Source: an uncultured archaeon (lineage in GTDB: Archaea > Nanobdellota > Nanobdellia > Pacearchaeales > GW2011-AR1). From it: a DNA stretch of 11,539 bases. Under the pieces are notes generated by a model. The model was not told the origin of the DNA, did not search any database, and worked only from the letters and a program-made list of their open reading frames with translations. The DNA is taken from NCBI GenBank assembly GCA_903873955.1, contig CAIQQL010000064.1, forward strand, positions 1-11,539. The letters run 5' to 3'. Each line of letters opens with the position of its first letter. The stretch's first letter is position 1. Below, in pieces: positions 1-5,687 of this stretch. Both the position numbers and the translations under genes were made by a program.

Positions 1-566
1 CGAATACCTGTATCAAACAAAAACCACATGAGAACTTTGTAGTCATATCTTGCTTTTTCTGTTAGAATTTTAACCTCATCTGCAGTTAAATAAACCCAAT
101 CAGGTTTTACTTGCTGAGTATCAAGGTCTTTTGTAATATCTTGTATTTCAATACCTTTCTTCTTTTCTGTCCTTTGATACCAATGCCAAAACGCCTTGAA
201 TACTTTAACATAGTCCCAAACAGCCTTGTATTTTTGCCCCTCATTTCTAAGTAAAACCCCATTAGCCATATTTGAAAAGAGAATATGGAGTTGCTCTTCA
301 GTTATATCAGTCACAATCTTAAGCCTATACTGCTCGTTTACCTTACGTATTAAGGCAATGAGCCTATCTTTCATAGATTTAAGATGAATATAGCTTCGTG
401 AGCCACGTGTGGCGGAATTTCCTACGTTTAATCCGATCTCCATATCTTTTAGGTACTTTAATAGAATCTCCGAGTTTTCTCTCCCAATATCAAGTAAGCC
501 CTGTTCAGCCTTCTCCCTCCACTTAAAATATAACTCTTTATTCTTGTAGGGGTCTATCTTCACCAT
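1..566 (-). CDS. Tyrosine recombinase (phage-type integrase), N-terminal part, cut by window edge
   Basis: This gene has no stop inside the window; 188 codons are visible from the ATG at 566, starting MVKIDPYKNKELYF. Residues about 10-150 are helical and charged and fit an N-terminal core-binding (SAM-like) domain. The last visible stretch, VKILTEKARYDY followed by KVLMWFLFDTGIR, matches the usual start of the integrase catalytic domain, where the arginine of TG(L/I)R is the first catalytic residue; its codon is cut by the window start. Members of the family cut and rejoin DNA at att sites using an R..K..HxxR..Y active site; everything after the first R lies outside the window. The ATG at 566 is preferred because a TATA box lies 29 nt upstream and the next upstream ATG (577) is out of frame and quickly stopped. 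The gene points away from tRNA-Ala, as expected for an element integrated at the tRNA 3' end. The family call rests on the TGIR context and location, since the tyrosine is not visible. Confidence 0.82.
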   Translation of the reverse strand, partial: MVKIDPYKNKELYFKWREKAEQGLLDIGRENSEILLKYLKDMEIGLNVGNSATRGSRSYIHLKSMKDRLIALIRKVNEQYRLKIVTDITEEQLHILFSNMANGVLLRNEGQKYKAVWDYVKVFKAFWHWYQRTEKKKGIEIQDITKDLDTQQVKPDWVYLTADEVKILTEKARYDYKVLMWFLFDTGI

Positions 567-590
567 TGATGTGTCATGGGATGGAATAGG

Positions 591-600
591 TTTTTAAAAC
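591..600 (-). promoter_or_regulatory. TATA box of the integrase gene
   Basis: The minus strand reads GTTTTAAAAA here, centred 29 nt upstream of the integrase ATG. This implies a leaderless or nearly leaderless transcript. No Shine-Dalgarno sequence is visible. Confidence 0.6.
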
Positions 601-615
601 TTGTCGTAAGAAAAA

Positions 616-631
616 GTCACGTAACTGTGAC
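616..631. repeat. Inverted repeat upstream of the integrase (possible operator or arm site)
   Basis: GTCAC and GTGAC are perfect 5-bp arms around a 6-nt spacer. The repeat lies directly upstream of the integrase TATA box and just before a tandem repeat. In integrative elements this interval often holds regulator or recombinase arm-binding sites; that role is inferred here. Confidence 0.45.
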
Positions 632-633
632 AG

Positions 634-657
634 ATAACTAAGGTAATAACTAAGGTT
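634..657. repeat. Tandem 12-bp direct repeat in the integrase-tRNA interval
   Basis: The unit ATAACTAAGGTA (634-645) is repeated immediately as ATAACTAAGGTT (646-657), 11 of 12 identical. It lies between the integrase promoter and tRNA-Ala. Directly repeated short sites beside an att core are typical of integrase arm or excisionase sites, but binding cannot be shown from the sequence. Confidence 0.6.
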
Positions 658-707
658 AAAAGTTCGTACAATTTGGCGATTCCCTGCAAGATGCCAAAAT
701 GTACTAG

Positions 708-778
708 TGGACCTGACGAGAATCGGACTCGTGTCTCATCCATGCCATGGACGCATCTTACCACTGGACCACAGGCCC
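708..778 (-). tRNA. tRNA-Ala (anticodon GGC), probable integration site of the left element
   Basis: The minus strand folds into a full cloverleaf. The acceptor arm GGGCCTG/CAGGTCC contains the G3-U70 wobble that defines alanine tRNAs. The anticodon arm CGTCC-ATGGCAT-GGATG gives anticodon GGC with T33. The T arm is ACGAG-TCCGATT-CTCGT and the discriminator base is A. CCA is not encoded. The T loop reads TCCGATT, so position 55 is C instead of the nearly invariant T. The 3' end faces the integrase gene 141 bp away. That is the standard arrangement where an element has recombined into the 3' part of a tRNA gene and restored it. Confidence 0.93.
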
Positions 779-802
779 TTACTAATGCTAACAAAAAAAT
801 GG

Positions 803-810
803 ATTATAAA
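803..810 (-). promoter_or_regulatory. TATA box of tRNA-Ala
   Basis: The minus strand reads TTTATAAT, centred 28 nt upstream of the tRNA 5' end. Confidence 0.6.
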
Positions 811-855
811 TGTATAGGTCCAAAGGACCAGATGAAAAATCTTAAGGAAATGTCA

Positions 856-1422
856 TCAATATGAACTGAAACGGATATCGGCTTCAGACATCTTATGATA
901 AAAGTCCAGGTCAGGCTTTTTTTCCTTGATGGTGTAGAATACCATATCAAGACCTGTCCATGCCGTGAACCATCCGGCAGGTTCAAGAAGGATTTCAAAG
1001 AACTTGAAGAAGAAATTGTTGGTATACGAGGCCAGCAGGGTCGCAATGAAAATAAGCGTGGCGCCTAAAACAGCCATAGAATACCCTTGTTTTTTTGCAG
1101 AGCGAATCTCGCCATTGAGCAAATGGTTATGACGTTTAAAATGATCATGCAGACGTTTGCGGATAAGCACCTCATGCTCAAAGTTCCGATGTGCTTTTGG
1201 CACCAGGAACCGCAGCTCATAGATCCCCTGTTTGTCACGGGCAGCTCGCTTTGCCTCCATTAAAAAATCATCCGATAGGGCCCGTTCGACATAAGGACGG
1301 GGGTCAAAACTGGAGAAGATGTCATTGTAATCTTTGATGATAAGGCTGATCTCGCTTTTGGCTAAAAGAAGCTCCTTAAACGTGGATTCAACCTCTTTTT
1401 CATCACTCTCTTCGTTATGCAT
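856..1422 (-). CDS. Conserved-looking two-TM protein of unknown function (188 aa)
   Basis: I do not recognise a named family. The N-terminal 110 residues are charged, helical and probably cytoplasmic, with a motif-like segment FDPRPYVERALSDDFLMEAK at about 39-58 that looks like a conserved core. Two hydrophobic segments follow at about 114-134 and 137-164, the second interrupted by EPAGWFTAWTG. A short acidic/basic tail ends the protein. The topology suggests both ends are cytoplasmic. A TTG-initiated extension of five codons is possible, but the ATG at 1422 lies 25 nt from a clear TATA box (1443-1451), so a leaderless start at that ATG is preferred. The gene follows TFB on the same strand, 38 bp after its stop, but its own promoter argues for separate transcription. 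Function unknown; an envelope or membrane scaffold role is only a guess. Confidence 0.8.
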   Translation of the reverse strand: MHNEESDEKEVESTFKELLLAKSEISLIIKDYNDIFSSFDPRPYVERALSDDFLMEAKRAARDKQGIYELRFLVPKAHRNFEHEVLIRKRLHDHFKRHNHLLNGEIRSAKKQGYSMAVLGATLIFIATLLASYTNNFFFKFFEILLEPAGWFTAWTGLDMVFYTIKEKKPDLDFYHKMSEADIRFSSY

Positions 1423-1442
1423 AGGTAAAAAATACAAAGCGG

Positions 1443-1451
1443 TTATTTAAA
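1443..1451 (-). promoter_or_regulatory. TATA box of the 188-aa membrane protein gene
   Basis: The minus strand reads TTTAAATAA, centred 25 nt upstream of the ATG at 1422. It supports that ATG over the upstream TTG at 1437. Confidence 0.65.
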
Positions 1452-1460
1452 GTATACCGC

Positions 1461-2390
1461 CTACTTGTCCTTTTCAGCGGCTGAGGCGACCTTTGCCTTG
1501 AGTTTATCTTCCAGATCAAGTCGTTCGATAAGTTCCTTGTATCGATTTCTGATCGTCACTTCGGTGATTCCTGCCACATCTGCCACTTCACGTTGCGTCT
1601 TCTTTTCATCATTCATCAATGCAGAAACATAAAGTGCGGCAGCCGCAACTCCGGCAGGGCCACGGCCCGAGGTTAATTCTGAGATGTCGGCTTTTTTCAG
1701 GATGCGAAGTGCCTCATTCTGCGTCTTGGGAGAGAGATGGAGGATAGAGGAGAAACGGGAGATATAGTCTTTAGGAGAGCTGGGTGTGACCTTAATCTTG
1801 AGCTTACGGACGATGAATCGATACGTCCTGCCGATTTCCTTACGTTCGACATCGGATGCGGCTGCAATCTCGTCAAGGGTCCTGGGGATATTGTAGCTTC
1901 GGCATGCGGCGTAGATACACGCAGCAATGACAGACTCCATGGATCTCCCTCGGACAAGGCCTCTCTGCAATACAAAATTATAGACACGGGAAGATTCATC
2001 CCTGACCACGGAAGGAAGATTTAAGAAACTGGCCACGCGCCTAAGCTCCGCCATGGCTAGACGGAGGTTTCGCTCAATAGAGGTCGAGACTCGCTCCTGC
2101 CACTTCTTGAGCCTGAGGAATTTACGGGTCTGACCAGCCTCAAGACGATAGATATCCGAGATTTCTCCTACGTTCGTTGTGAGACCTTTGTCAAATTTCT
2201 GTAGTGAGATAGGCGCTCCGCCTCTCCCTTTCTTGTCTGACTTGTCAAATTGACCCCCGACATCCTGTCCGGTGTCGACCATCTTTTCTTCAACAATCAG
2301 TCCACAGTCATTGCAAACAATCTCGCCCTTCGCGTCATCGTAGGTTAGATTGACGCTTCCGCACTCAGGGCATCGCTTTATGTAACTCAT
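1461..2390 (-). CDS. tfb: Transcription initiation factor IIB (TFB)
   Basis: TFB bridges TBP-bound promoter DNA and RNA polymerase and sets the start site in archaea. The N-terminal zinc ribbon is complete, with Cys 7, 10, 26 and 29 in CPEC and CNDC. It is followed by the flexible B-reader/linker region (about 31-105). Two cyclin-fold repeats come next: about 106-200, containing SMESVIAACIYAACR, and about 205-300, containing GPAGVAAAALYVSA and the recognition helix TQREVADVAGITEVTIRNRY. The length (309 aa) is normal for the family. The start MSYIKRCPEC is standard. Its promoter differs from its neighbours: the best TATA box is about 46 nt upstream, giving a leader of roughly 20 nt with no good Shine-Dalgarno sequence. 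Only one copy is visible here, so I cannot say whether it is the general or an alternative factor. Confidence 0.97.
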   Translation of the reverse strand: MSYIKRCPECGSVNLTYDDAKGEIVCNDCGLIVEEKMVDTGQDVGGQFDKSDKKGRGGAPISLQKFDKGLTTNVGEISDIYRLEAGQTRKFLRLKKWQERVSTSIERNLRLAMAELRRVASFLNLPSVVRDESSRVYNFVLQRGLVRGRSMESVIAACIYAACRSYNIPRTLDEIAAASDVERKEIGRTYRFIVRKLKIKVTPSSPKDYISRFSSILHLSPKTQNEALRILKKADISELTSGRGPAGVAAAALYVSALMNDEKKTQREVADVAGITEVTIRNRYKELIERLDLEDKLKAKVASAAEKDK

Positions 2391-2415
2391 AGAATCTTAC
2401 CAAAAGATTTAAAAA

Positions 2416-2440
2416 CGTATGCTTACGAGACTATATAAAT
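2416..2440 (-). promoter_or_regulatory. TFB promoter with an imperfect palindrome between TATA box and start site
   Basis: The minus strand reads ATTTATATAG at 2440-2431. This would place the start site near 2410 and leave a leader of about 20 nt. A 12-bp imperfect palindrome, CGTATGCTTACG (10 of 12 symmetric), lies at 2416-2427 between box and start. A second AT-rich stretch (2406-2415, TTTTTAAATC) is only 21 nt from the ATG, too close to fit the spacing seen at the other genes. Confidence 0.5.
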
Positions 2441-2465
2441 CTTTCGATAGACAAAAAGGAATACC

Positions 2466-2476
2466 GAAGAAAAAAT
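2466..2476 (-). terminator. T-rich terminator after S8e
   Basis: Just past the S8e stop, the minus strand runs CATTTTTTCTT. A T-run without a required hairpin is the usual archaeal intrinsic terminator. Confidence 0.4.
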
Positions 2477-2484
2477 GAAAGAGA

Positions 2485-2859
2485 TTACTTTGAACTCTTT
2501 TCCTCTAAAAGAATGGCATTCACACAACCTTCCTGGCTTGGACGGTTGGTTATACGGGCTCTTCCTAAGGAAGTGTCAATAATCGCGCTCTTCATGAGCC
2601 TGTTTTCTCTCGCATAGAACTTATTCTGAGGGGTCTCTACGACATTGACAATCTGTGCCTTCTTGGCTTTACCATTCACGATTACATTAACAACCTCTGA
2701 TTTGAGCATGGTGACTTTGGTATTTCCGCCACGTACACGTTCTACTTTACGCTTGGTCTCACCAAGGGTGACGTTACGCTCCTGGCCTGCTCGCTCATAG
2801 AGCTTTGTCTTCCTGAATGAGTGATACTTTGCACCAGAGATTTTTCTTCCGTTATTCAT
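2485..2859 (-). CDS. rps8e: 30S ribosomal protein S8e
   Basis: S8e is a small-subunit ribosomal protein of archaea and eukaryotes, absent from bacteria. The 124-aa product has the family signatures in order: the N-terminal SGAKYHSFRKTKLYE; the segment TLGETKRKVERVRGGNTKV with its typical VRGGN(x)KV core; VVNVIVNGKAKKAQIVNVVE; and the C-terminal half with NKFYARENRLMKSAIIDT and the closing RITNRPSQEGCVNAILLE. The segment MNNGRKISG follows the ATG at 2859; the open frame extends 19 codons further upstream (MCKAELSKRY), but that part is not family-like. A TATA box at 2881-2890 is 26 nt from 2859, so translation probably begins there on a leaderless mRNA. The N-terminus is shorter and less basic than in many archaeal S8e proteins. 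Transcribed alone, upstream of tfb on the same strand. Confidence 0.93.
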   Translation of the reverse strand: MNNGRKISGAKYHSFRKTKLYERAGQERNVTLGETKRKVERVRGGNTKVTMLKSEVVNVIVNGKAKKAQIVNVVETPQNKFYARENRLMKSAIIDTSLGRARITNRPSQEGCVNAILLEEKSSK

Positions 2860-2880
2860 AAGTTTACTTGCCAAAAGAGA

Positions 2881-2890
2881 GTTTAAATAT
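2881..2890 (-). promoter_or_regulatory. TATA box of the S8e gene
   Basis: The minus strand reads ATATTTAAAC, centred 26 nt upstream of the ATG at 2859. This decides that start over the longer open frame. Confidence 0.7.
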
Positions 2891-3085
2891 CTTTTGGAGA
2901 GTTCGGCCTTGCACAATTATCCTAAAGAAAGAAGGAAACAGAAAAGAGGTTAGGAAAATAGACAAAAACAAAAAGACGGCATCCAAAAGGGTGAGAAAGG
3001 GGAATTTAGAAAAAATCTAGGGTCAACAGCGAAGATAAGAAGCAGGAGGAGAAAAACACCAACATAACGTATGCAAAATAGATAA

Positions 3086-3094
3086 GTTTAAATA
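3086..3094 (+). promoter_or_regulatory. TATA box of the LSm gene
   Basis: GTTTAAATA is centred 26 nt upstream of the ATG at 3116. An in-frame ATG at 3104 would lie upstream of the predicted transcription start. Confidence 0.65.
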
Positions 3095-3115
3095 CGAAAT
3101 CCGATGTTTTCCCGT

Positions 3116-3361
3116 ATGGTAAATGGAATAGAACGTCCTTTAGACCTTTTGAACGCATCAAAAGGAAAAGAGGTCTTAGTGCAGTTGAAGGGAGACAAGC
3201 AATTCGTGGGAACACTGGTTGCCTTTGATATCCACATCAACATTGTGCTAGACAACGCAAAAGAAATGGAGAATGGGGTGGTAAAGAAGAATATCGGTTT
3301 CTCATTCGTAAGAGGAGACACGATTATCTTTATTTCTCCAGCATCAACTTCTCTTAAGTAA
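3116..3361 (+). CDS. Sm-like archaeal RNA-binding protein (LSm/SmAP)
   Basis: LSm proteins form rings (usually heptamers in archaea) that bind U-rich RNA and take part in RNA handling. The 81-aa product is the usual single-domain length. Sm1 spans about 19-50, KEVLVQLKGDKQFVGTLVAF followed by DIHINIVLDNA, including the typical G of strand 2 and the D-x-H-x-N-x-VL RNA-binding loop. Sm2 is at about 62-75 in FSFVRGDTIIFISP, with the diagnostic (V/I)RG. Twenty charged residues, ENGVVKKN among them, separate the two. A four-codon upstream extension to the ATG at 3104 is possible, but the TATA spacing supports 3116. It converges with RNase Z, with 9 bp between the stops. No Shine-Dalgarno sequence is visible. 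Confidence 0.95.
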   Translation: MVNGIERPLDLLNASKGKEVLVQLKGDKQFVGTLVAFDIHINIVLDNAKEMENGVVKKNIGFSFVRGDTIIFISPASTSLK

Positions 3362-3370
3362 ACGGCTGAC

Positions 3371-4273
3371 TTAATTTATAGTAAGACTATCAAAATCAGA
3401 CGCAAGTGTAGTTGTCTTGAAGATTTTCTTTGCTTCACGGATTAGGACCTGTGGATCACGCTCATAACGGGGAGAGACATGGGTCAGGATGAGATGTTTT
3501 ACTTTTGCAGATTTTGCAAGATGGGCAGCATCAGATGCGGTCAGATGTTTATGTTCTTGGGCCTTTTCAGCGTCTTCAGAGAGATAAGTCGCTTCACAGA
3601 CAAGCAGGTCCGCCCGTTTCACAAAGGTCGCCACTGATGGACCAGGAAGACTGTCTAGGACAAAGGAAAGTTTCTTGCCTTTCTCAAGGAAAGAGACCTT
3701 CTTTGAAAGCACTTTCTTCCCTTCTATAACAACATCCTTTCCTTGCGCAAGTTCTTTGAGAAGAGGAGAAGAGGGTATCTTGAGTTTTTTTAGTTTGGTT
3801 TTGTCCAACCGCAATCTGTCCTTGAGCAGAAAAGTGTAAGCATTGGAAGGAATCCCATGTTCGACCGGGTCGCTGAGGAGGGCGAAGTCTGAGGTCTCAA
3901 AAAAGACCCCGGAGGAGACCTCGTGGATTTCAAGAGGAATCTTAAATCCGATATTCAACTGTTCTATGAGAGTGAAAAACCTCTTGGTTCCCGTAGGCCC
4001 ATAGATATGTAAGGTCTTGCTGTAACCTAGTTGGGAGAGAGTCTGCAATAGACCGGGTATGCCCAGGATATGGTCCCCATGCCAATGGGTGATGAGGAGT
4101 CGGGTGATCTTGCAATGACTCAGCCCGGCAACTGAAAACTGGCGTTGGGTCCCTTCTCCGCAGTCAATAAGGATTCCCTCGTCGCGATAACGCAAGAAGA
4201 GCGCAGTATGATTACGAAGTTTTGTAGGTATAGAATTGCCGGTACCAAGAAAAGTAAGGTTTACAGATTCCAT
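3371..4273 (-). CDS. rnz: Ribonuclease Z (tRNA 3' endonuclease)
   Basis: This metallo-beta-lactamase-fold nuclease cuts pre-tRNAs after the discriminator base, a necessary step here because none of the four tRNAs encodes CCA. The 300-aa product has the short-form (Z-S) length. Visible motifs are FLGTGNSIPTKLRNHTA (about 8-24); DCGEGTQRQ; the metal-binding HxHxDH at His63, His65, Asp67, His68; His139 in PVEHGIPS; Asp207 in FVLDSLPG; His243 in HLTASDAA; and His265 in LTHVSPRY. Residues about 150-185 match the flexible-arm region. The open frame continues far upstream, but the extra 134 residues are not family-like and overlap the divergent gene's coding sequence. A TATA box at 4295-4302 is 26 nt from the ATG at 4273, which is therefore chosen (MESVNLTF). 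Confidence 0.96.
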   Translation of the reverse strand: MESVNLTFLGTGNSIPTKLRNHTALFLRYRDEGILIDCGEGTQRQFSVAGLSHCKITRLLITHWHGDHILGIPGLLQTLSQLGYSKTLHIYGPTGTKRFFTLIEQLNIGFKIPLEIHEVSSGVFFETSDFALLSDPVEHGIPSNAYTFLLKDRLRLDKTKLKKLKIPSSPLLKELAQGKDVVIEGKKVLSKKVSFLEKGKKLSFVLDSLPGPSVATFVKRADLLVCEATYLSEDAEKAQEHKHLTASDAAHLAKSAKVKHLILTHVSPRYERDPQVLIREAKKIFKTTTLASDFDSLTIN

Positions 4274-4294
4274 AACCTCTAACATATCTATTTG

Positions 4295-4302
4295 TTTATA
4301 TA
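4295..4302 (-). promoter_or_regulatory. TATA box of RNase Z, in a compact divergent promoter
   Basis: The minus strand reads TATATAAA, 26 nt from the ATG at 4273. The opposing gene's TATA box starts only 16 bp away at 4319, so two initiation complexes would compete for the same 74-bp intergenic region. Confidence 0.7.
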
Positions 4303-4318
4303 CGTTGCGAAGGTAAGG

Positions 4319-4326
4319 TTTAAAAA
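4319..4326 (+). promoter_or_regulatory. TATA box of the 215-aa membrane protein gene
   Basis: TTTAAAAA is centred 25 nt upstream of the ATG at 4348, consistent with a leaderless mRNA. Confidence 0.65.
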
Positions 4327-4347
4327 AATAGATTACTCTCCTTAAGG

Positions 4348-4995
4348 ATGAAAAAACGGGTGTTGACATTTTTCGGCTTGCTATTGGTCTTCGCTTTTCT
4401 CCTGGTGACCGTTGTGCTTTTCCAGGGAGGAAGTCCGACAGGGTTGATGATAAGTCAGGATAAACAGAGTCACTTGCCGTCAGATGGTTCTCAAGAGGAT
4501 TTTGCATTGGACATAAAAGGATACAAGAAAGTGGGGGAAAGCATCTACGTCTCTTACACACTTTCGGACCAAATCCAAAAGGAGCAAGAGATTGTCGTAA
4601 GTTATAGTGTTTATGATACTGAAGAAAATCTGGTCTCTGAAGGAAAAGAAACGGTGAATTTAGAAAAGGGGGCAACCAATGGATTTACATTGCAGGCCCC
4701 TCTGATTAATGAAAACAACGCTGCTTTTAGGTTGAAGCTTTCTGCATGGAACGGCAGGGTGGTCAACGAACAGGAAAAGGACCTTTCCTCTCCTGCACAG
4801 TCAGGGATCACAGGAGATGTGATTGGTACAAGCTTCATGAACCTGTTGCCTAACCTATTGGTGACGGCGATTTTTGGTTTGTTCCTGTTTGTTTCCTTCC
4901 GTTTTGTGAACAATCATAAGAAAAGGACGATGAGTGATGAGCTCAAGCCGGAGTTTGATAAGAGAACGAGCAGGCGTTTCATTAAGATCAATTAG
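4348..4995 (+). CDS. Bitopic envelope protein with an external domain (215 aa), function unknown
   Basis: The N-terminus MKKR plus hydrophobic residues 6-25 is a signal anchor or signal peptide. Residues 26-165 are polar and alternate in a beta-strand-like way (IYVSYTL, EIVVSYSVYD, AAFRLKLSAW), suggesting an extracellular beta-sandwich. A second hydrophobic helix at about 166-187 (LLPNLLVTAIFGLFLFVSFR) precedes a basic cytoplasmic tail ending KRTSRRFIKIN. The external part is bracketed by two similar short motifs, PTGLMIS (30-36) and ITGDVIG (154-160), next to each membrane segment. From memory, 'ITG' motifs near membrane helices recur in DPANN surface proteins; that is not something the window alone can prove. 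No catalytic motif is visible. It is divergent from RNase Z and convergent with the hemerythrin gene, so probably monocistronic. Cell-envelope function is inferred. Confidence 0.8.
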   Translation: MKKRVLTFFGLLLVFAFLLVTVVLFQGGSPTGLMISQDKQSHLPSDGSQEDFALDIKGYKKVGESIYVSYTLSDQIQKEQEIVVSYSVYDTEENLVSEGKETVNLEKGATNGFTLQAPLINENNAAFRLKLSAWNGRVVNEQEKDLSSPAQSGITGDVIGTSFMNLLPNLLVTAIFGLFLFVSFRFVNNHKKRTMSDELKPEFDKRTSRRFIKIN

Positions 4996-4999
4996 GTTT

Positions 5000-5407
5000 T
5001 TAACAGACCAGATTCTGAGGCAATCGTAAGAGCACTTCATCTTCCCAGGCCATATGCTGCCGCAAAAGCCAGATGAGGGCATTTCCTTCCTGTTCTAAAG
5101 CCATGCGTAATTGATGTTCACTCCGACTTTTTAATGCATGTTCTAGCGACCGCTTATAGGCACGCAGTTCTCCATGCTCAAATAAAAGGGACTCATAGGG
5201 GATGCCATAATGATGCTGATGTAAATATTGAAAAAAACGCTCTTCTGATTTTTCATGGGCGTCCCAGAGTTTGGTAAGTTTTTTTAGGGTATGGATAAAG
5301 TTAGGGTAGTGGATAGGAGTGGTTGAGATGATGGTTTCAAGCTCCAGGAGCTCTTGTTCAATAAGCTCGTGGTCATGGATTAAACGGGGGGCAGTGAGTT
5401 TAAGCAT
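5000..5407 (-). CDS. Hemerythrin-like (HHE) domain protein
   Basis: The 135-aa protein is almost entirely one four-helix bundle with the family's metal ligands in the right order: His11/His13 in LIHDHELIEQEL, the HxxxE of His51-Glu55 in DAHEKSEERFF, His78 in FEHGEL, and the closing HxxxxD of His118-Asp123 in RQHMAWEDEV. Such domains hold a di-iron centre that binds O2 and can serve in oxygen or NO sensing, or in iron handling. Here there is no fused signalling or DNA-binding domain and no signal peptide, so it would act as a soluble cytoplasmic protein. The ATG at 5407 is 25 nt from a TATA box (5428-5436). Its stop is 4 bp from that of the convergent membrane protein gene. The physiological ligand is unknown. 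Confidence 0.85.
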   Translation of the reverse strand: MLKLTAPRLIHDHELIEQELLELETIISTTPIHYPNFIHTLKKLTKLWDAHEKSEERFFQYLHQHHYGIPYESLLFEHGELRAYKRSLEHALKSRSEHQLRMALEQEGNALIWLLRQHMAWEDEVLLRLPQNLVC

Positions 5408-5427
5408 AATATTAAAGCAGGACCAGG

Positions 5428-5436
5428 ATATAAAAA
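5428..5436 (-). promoter_or_regulatory. TATA box of the hemerythrin-like gene
   Basis: The minus strand reads TTTTTATAT, centred 25 nt upstream of the ATG at 5407. Confidence 0.65.
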
Positions 5437-5483
5437 GGTTAAGAAAGATACTTCAAGAAGCCTTTAAAAAACGCTAACATAAC

Positions 5484-5492
5484 TTTTAAATA
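5484..5492 (+). promoter_or_regulatory. TATA box of tRNA-Arg
   Basis: TTTTAAATA is centred 34 nt upstream of the mature 5' end, so the precursor should carry a leader of some 6-8 nt for RNase P to remove. Confidence 0.6.
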
Positions 5493-5521
5493 ACGTTTCT
5501 GGTTCCCTTAGAAATATCCAA

Positions 5522-5596
5522 GCTCCCATAGCTCAGCCTGGATAGAGCACCAGGCTTCTAACCTGGGGGTCGCAGGTTCAAATCCTGTTGGGAGCG
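5522..5596 (+). tRNA. tRNA-Arg (anticodon TCT)
   Basis: The cloverleaf is complete: acceptor GCTCCCA/TGGGAGC, D arm GCTC...GAGC, anticodon arm CCAGG-CTTCTAA-CCTGG giving TCT (reads AGA/AGG), T arm GCAGG-TTCAAAT-CCTGT, and discriminator G. CCA is not encoded, so the 3' end needs RNase Z and a CCA-adding enzyme. No intron. A T5 run at 5634-5638 may end the transcript. Confidence 0.97.
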
Positions 5597-5687
5597 CTTA
5601 ACAAAAAAAAGGAAAAAACGAGATTTACAGGCGTTTTTGAGCCGAGAGAAACGATTTAGAGACAGGATTAGGACAACCTGATTCAGC

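Noticed and set aside
1423..1437. TTG start adding five residues to the two-TM protein
   Set aside because: The ATG at 1422 has proper TATA spacing for a leaderless mRNA.
2860..2916. 19-residue N-terminal extension of S8e
   Set aside because: It would start upstream of the TATA box at 2881-2890 and is unlike the family.
2863..3023. Basic open frame through the purine-rich stretch on the plus strand
   Set aside because: No ATG or good alternative start, overlaps the S8e promoter, and the amino acids merely reflect the A/G bias.
4274..4675. A 134-residue N-terminal extension of RNase Z
   Set aside because: Not family-like, overlaps the divergent membrane protein gene, and lies upstream of the TATA box that fits the ATG at 4273.
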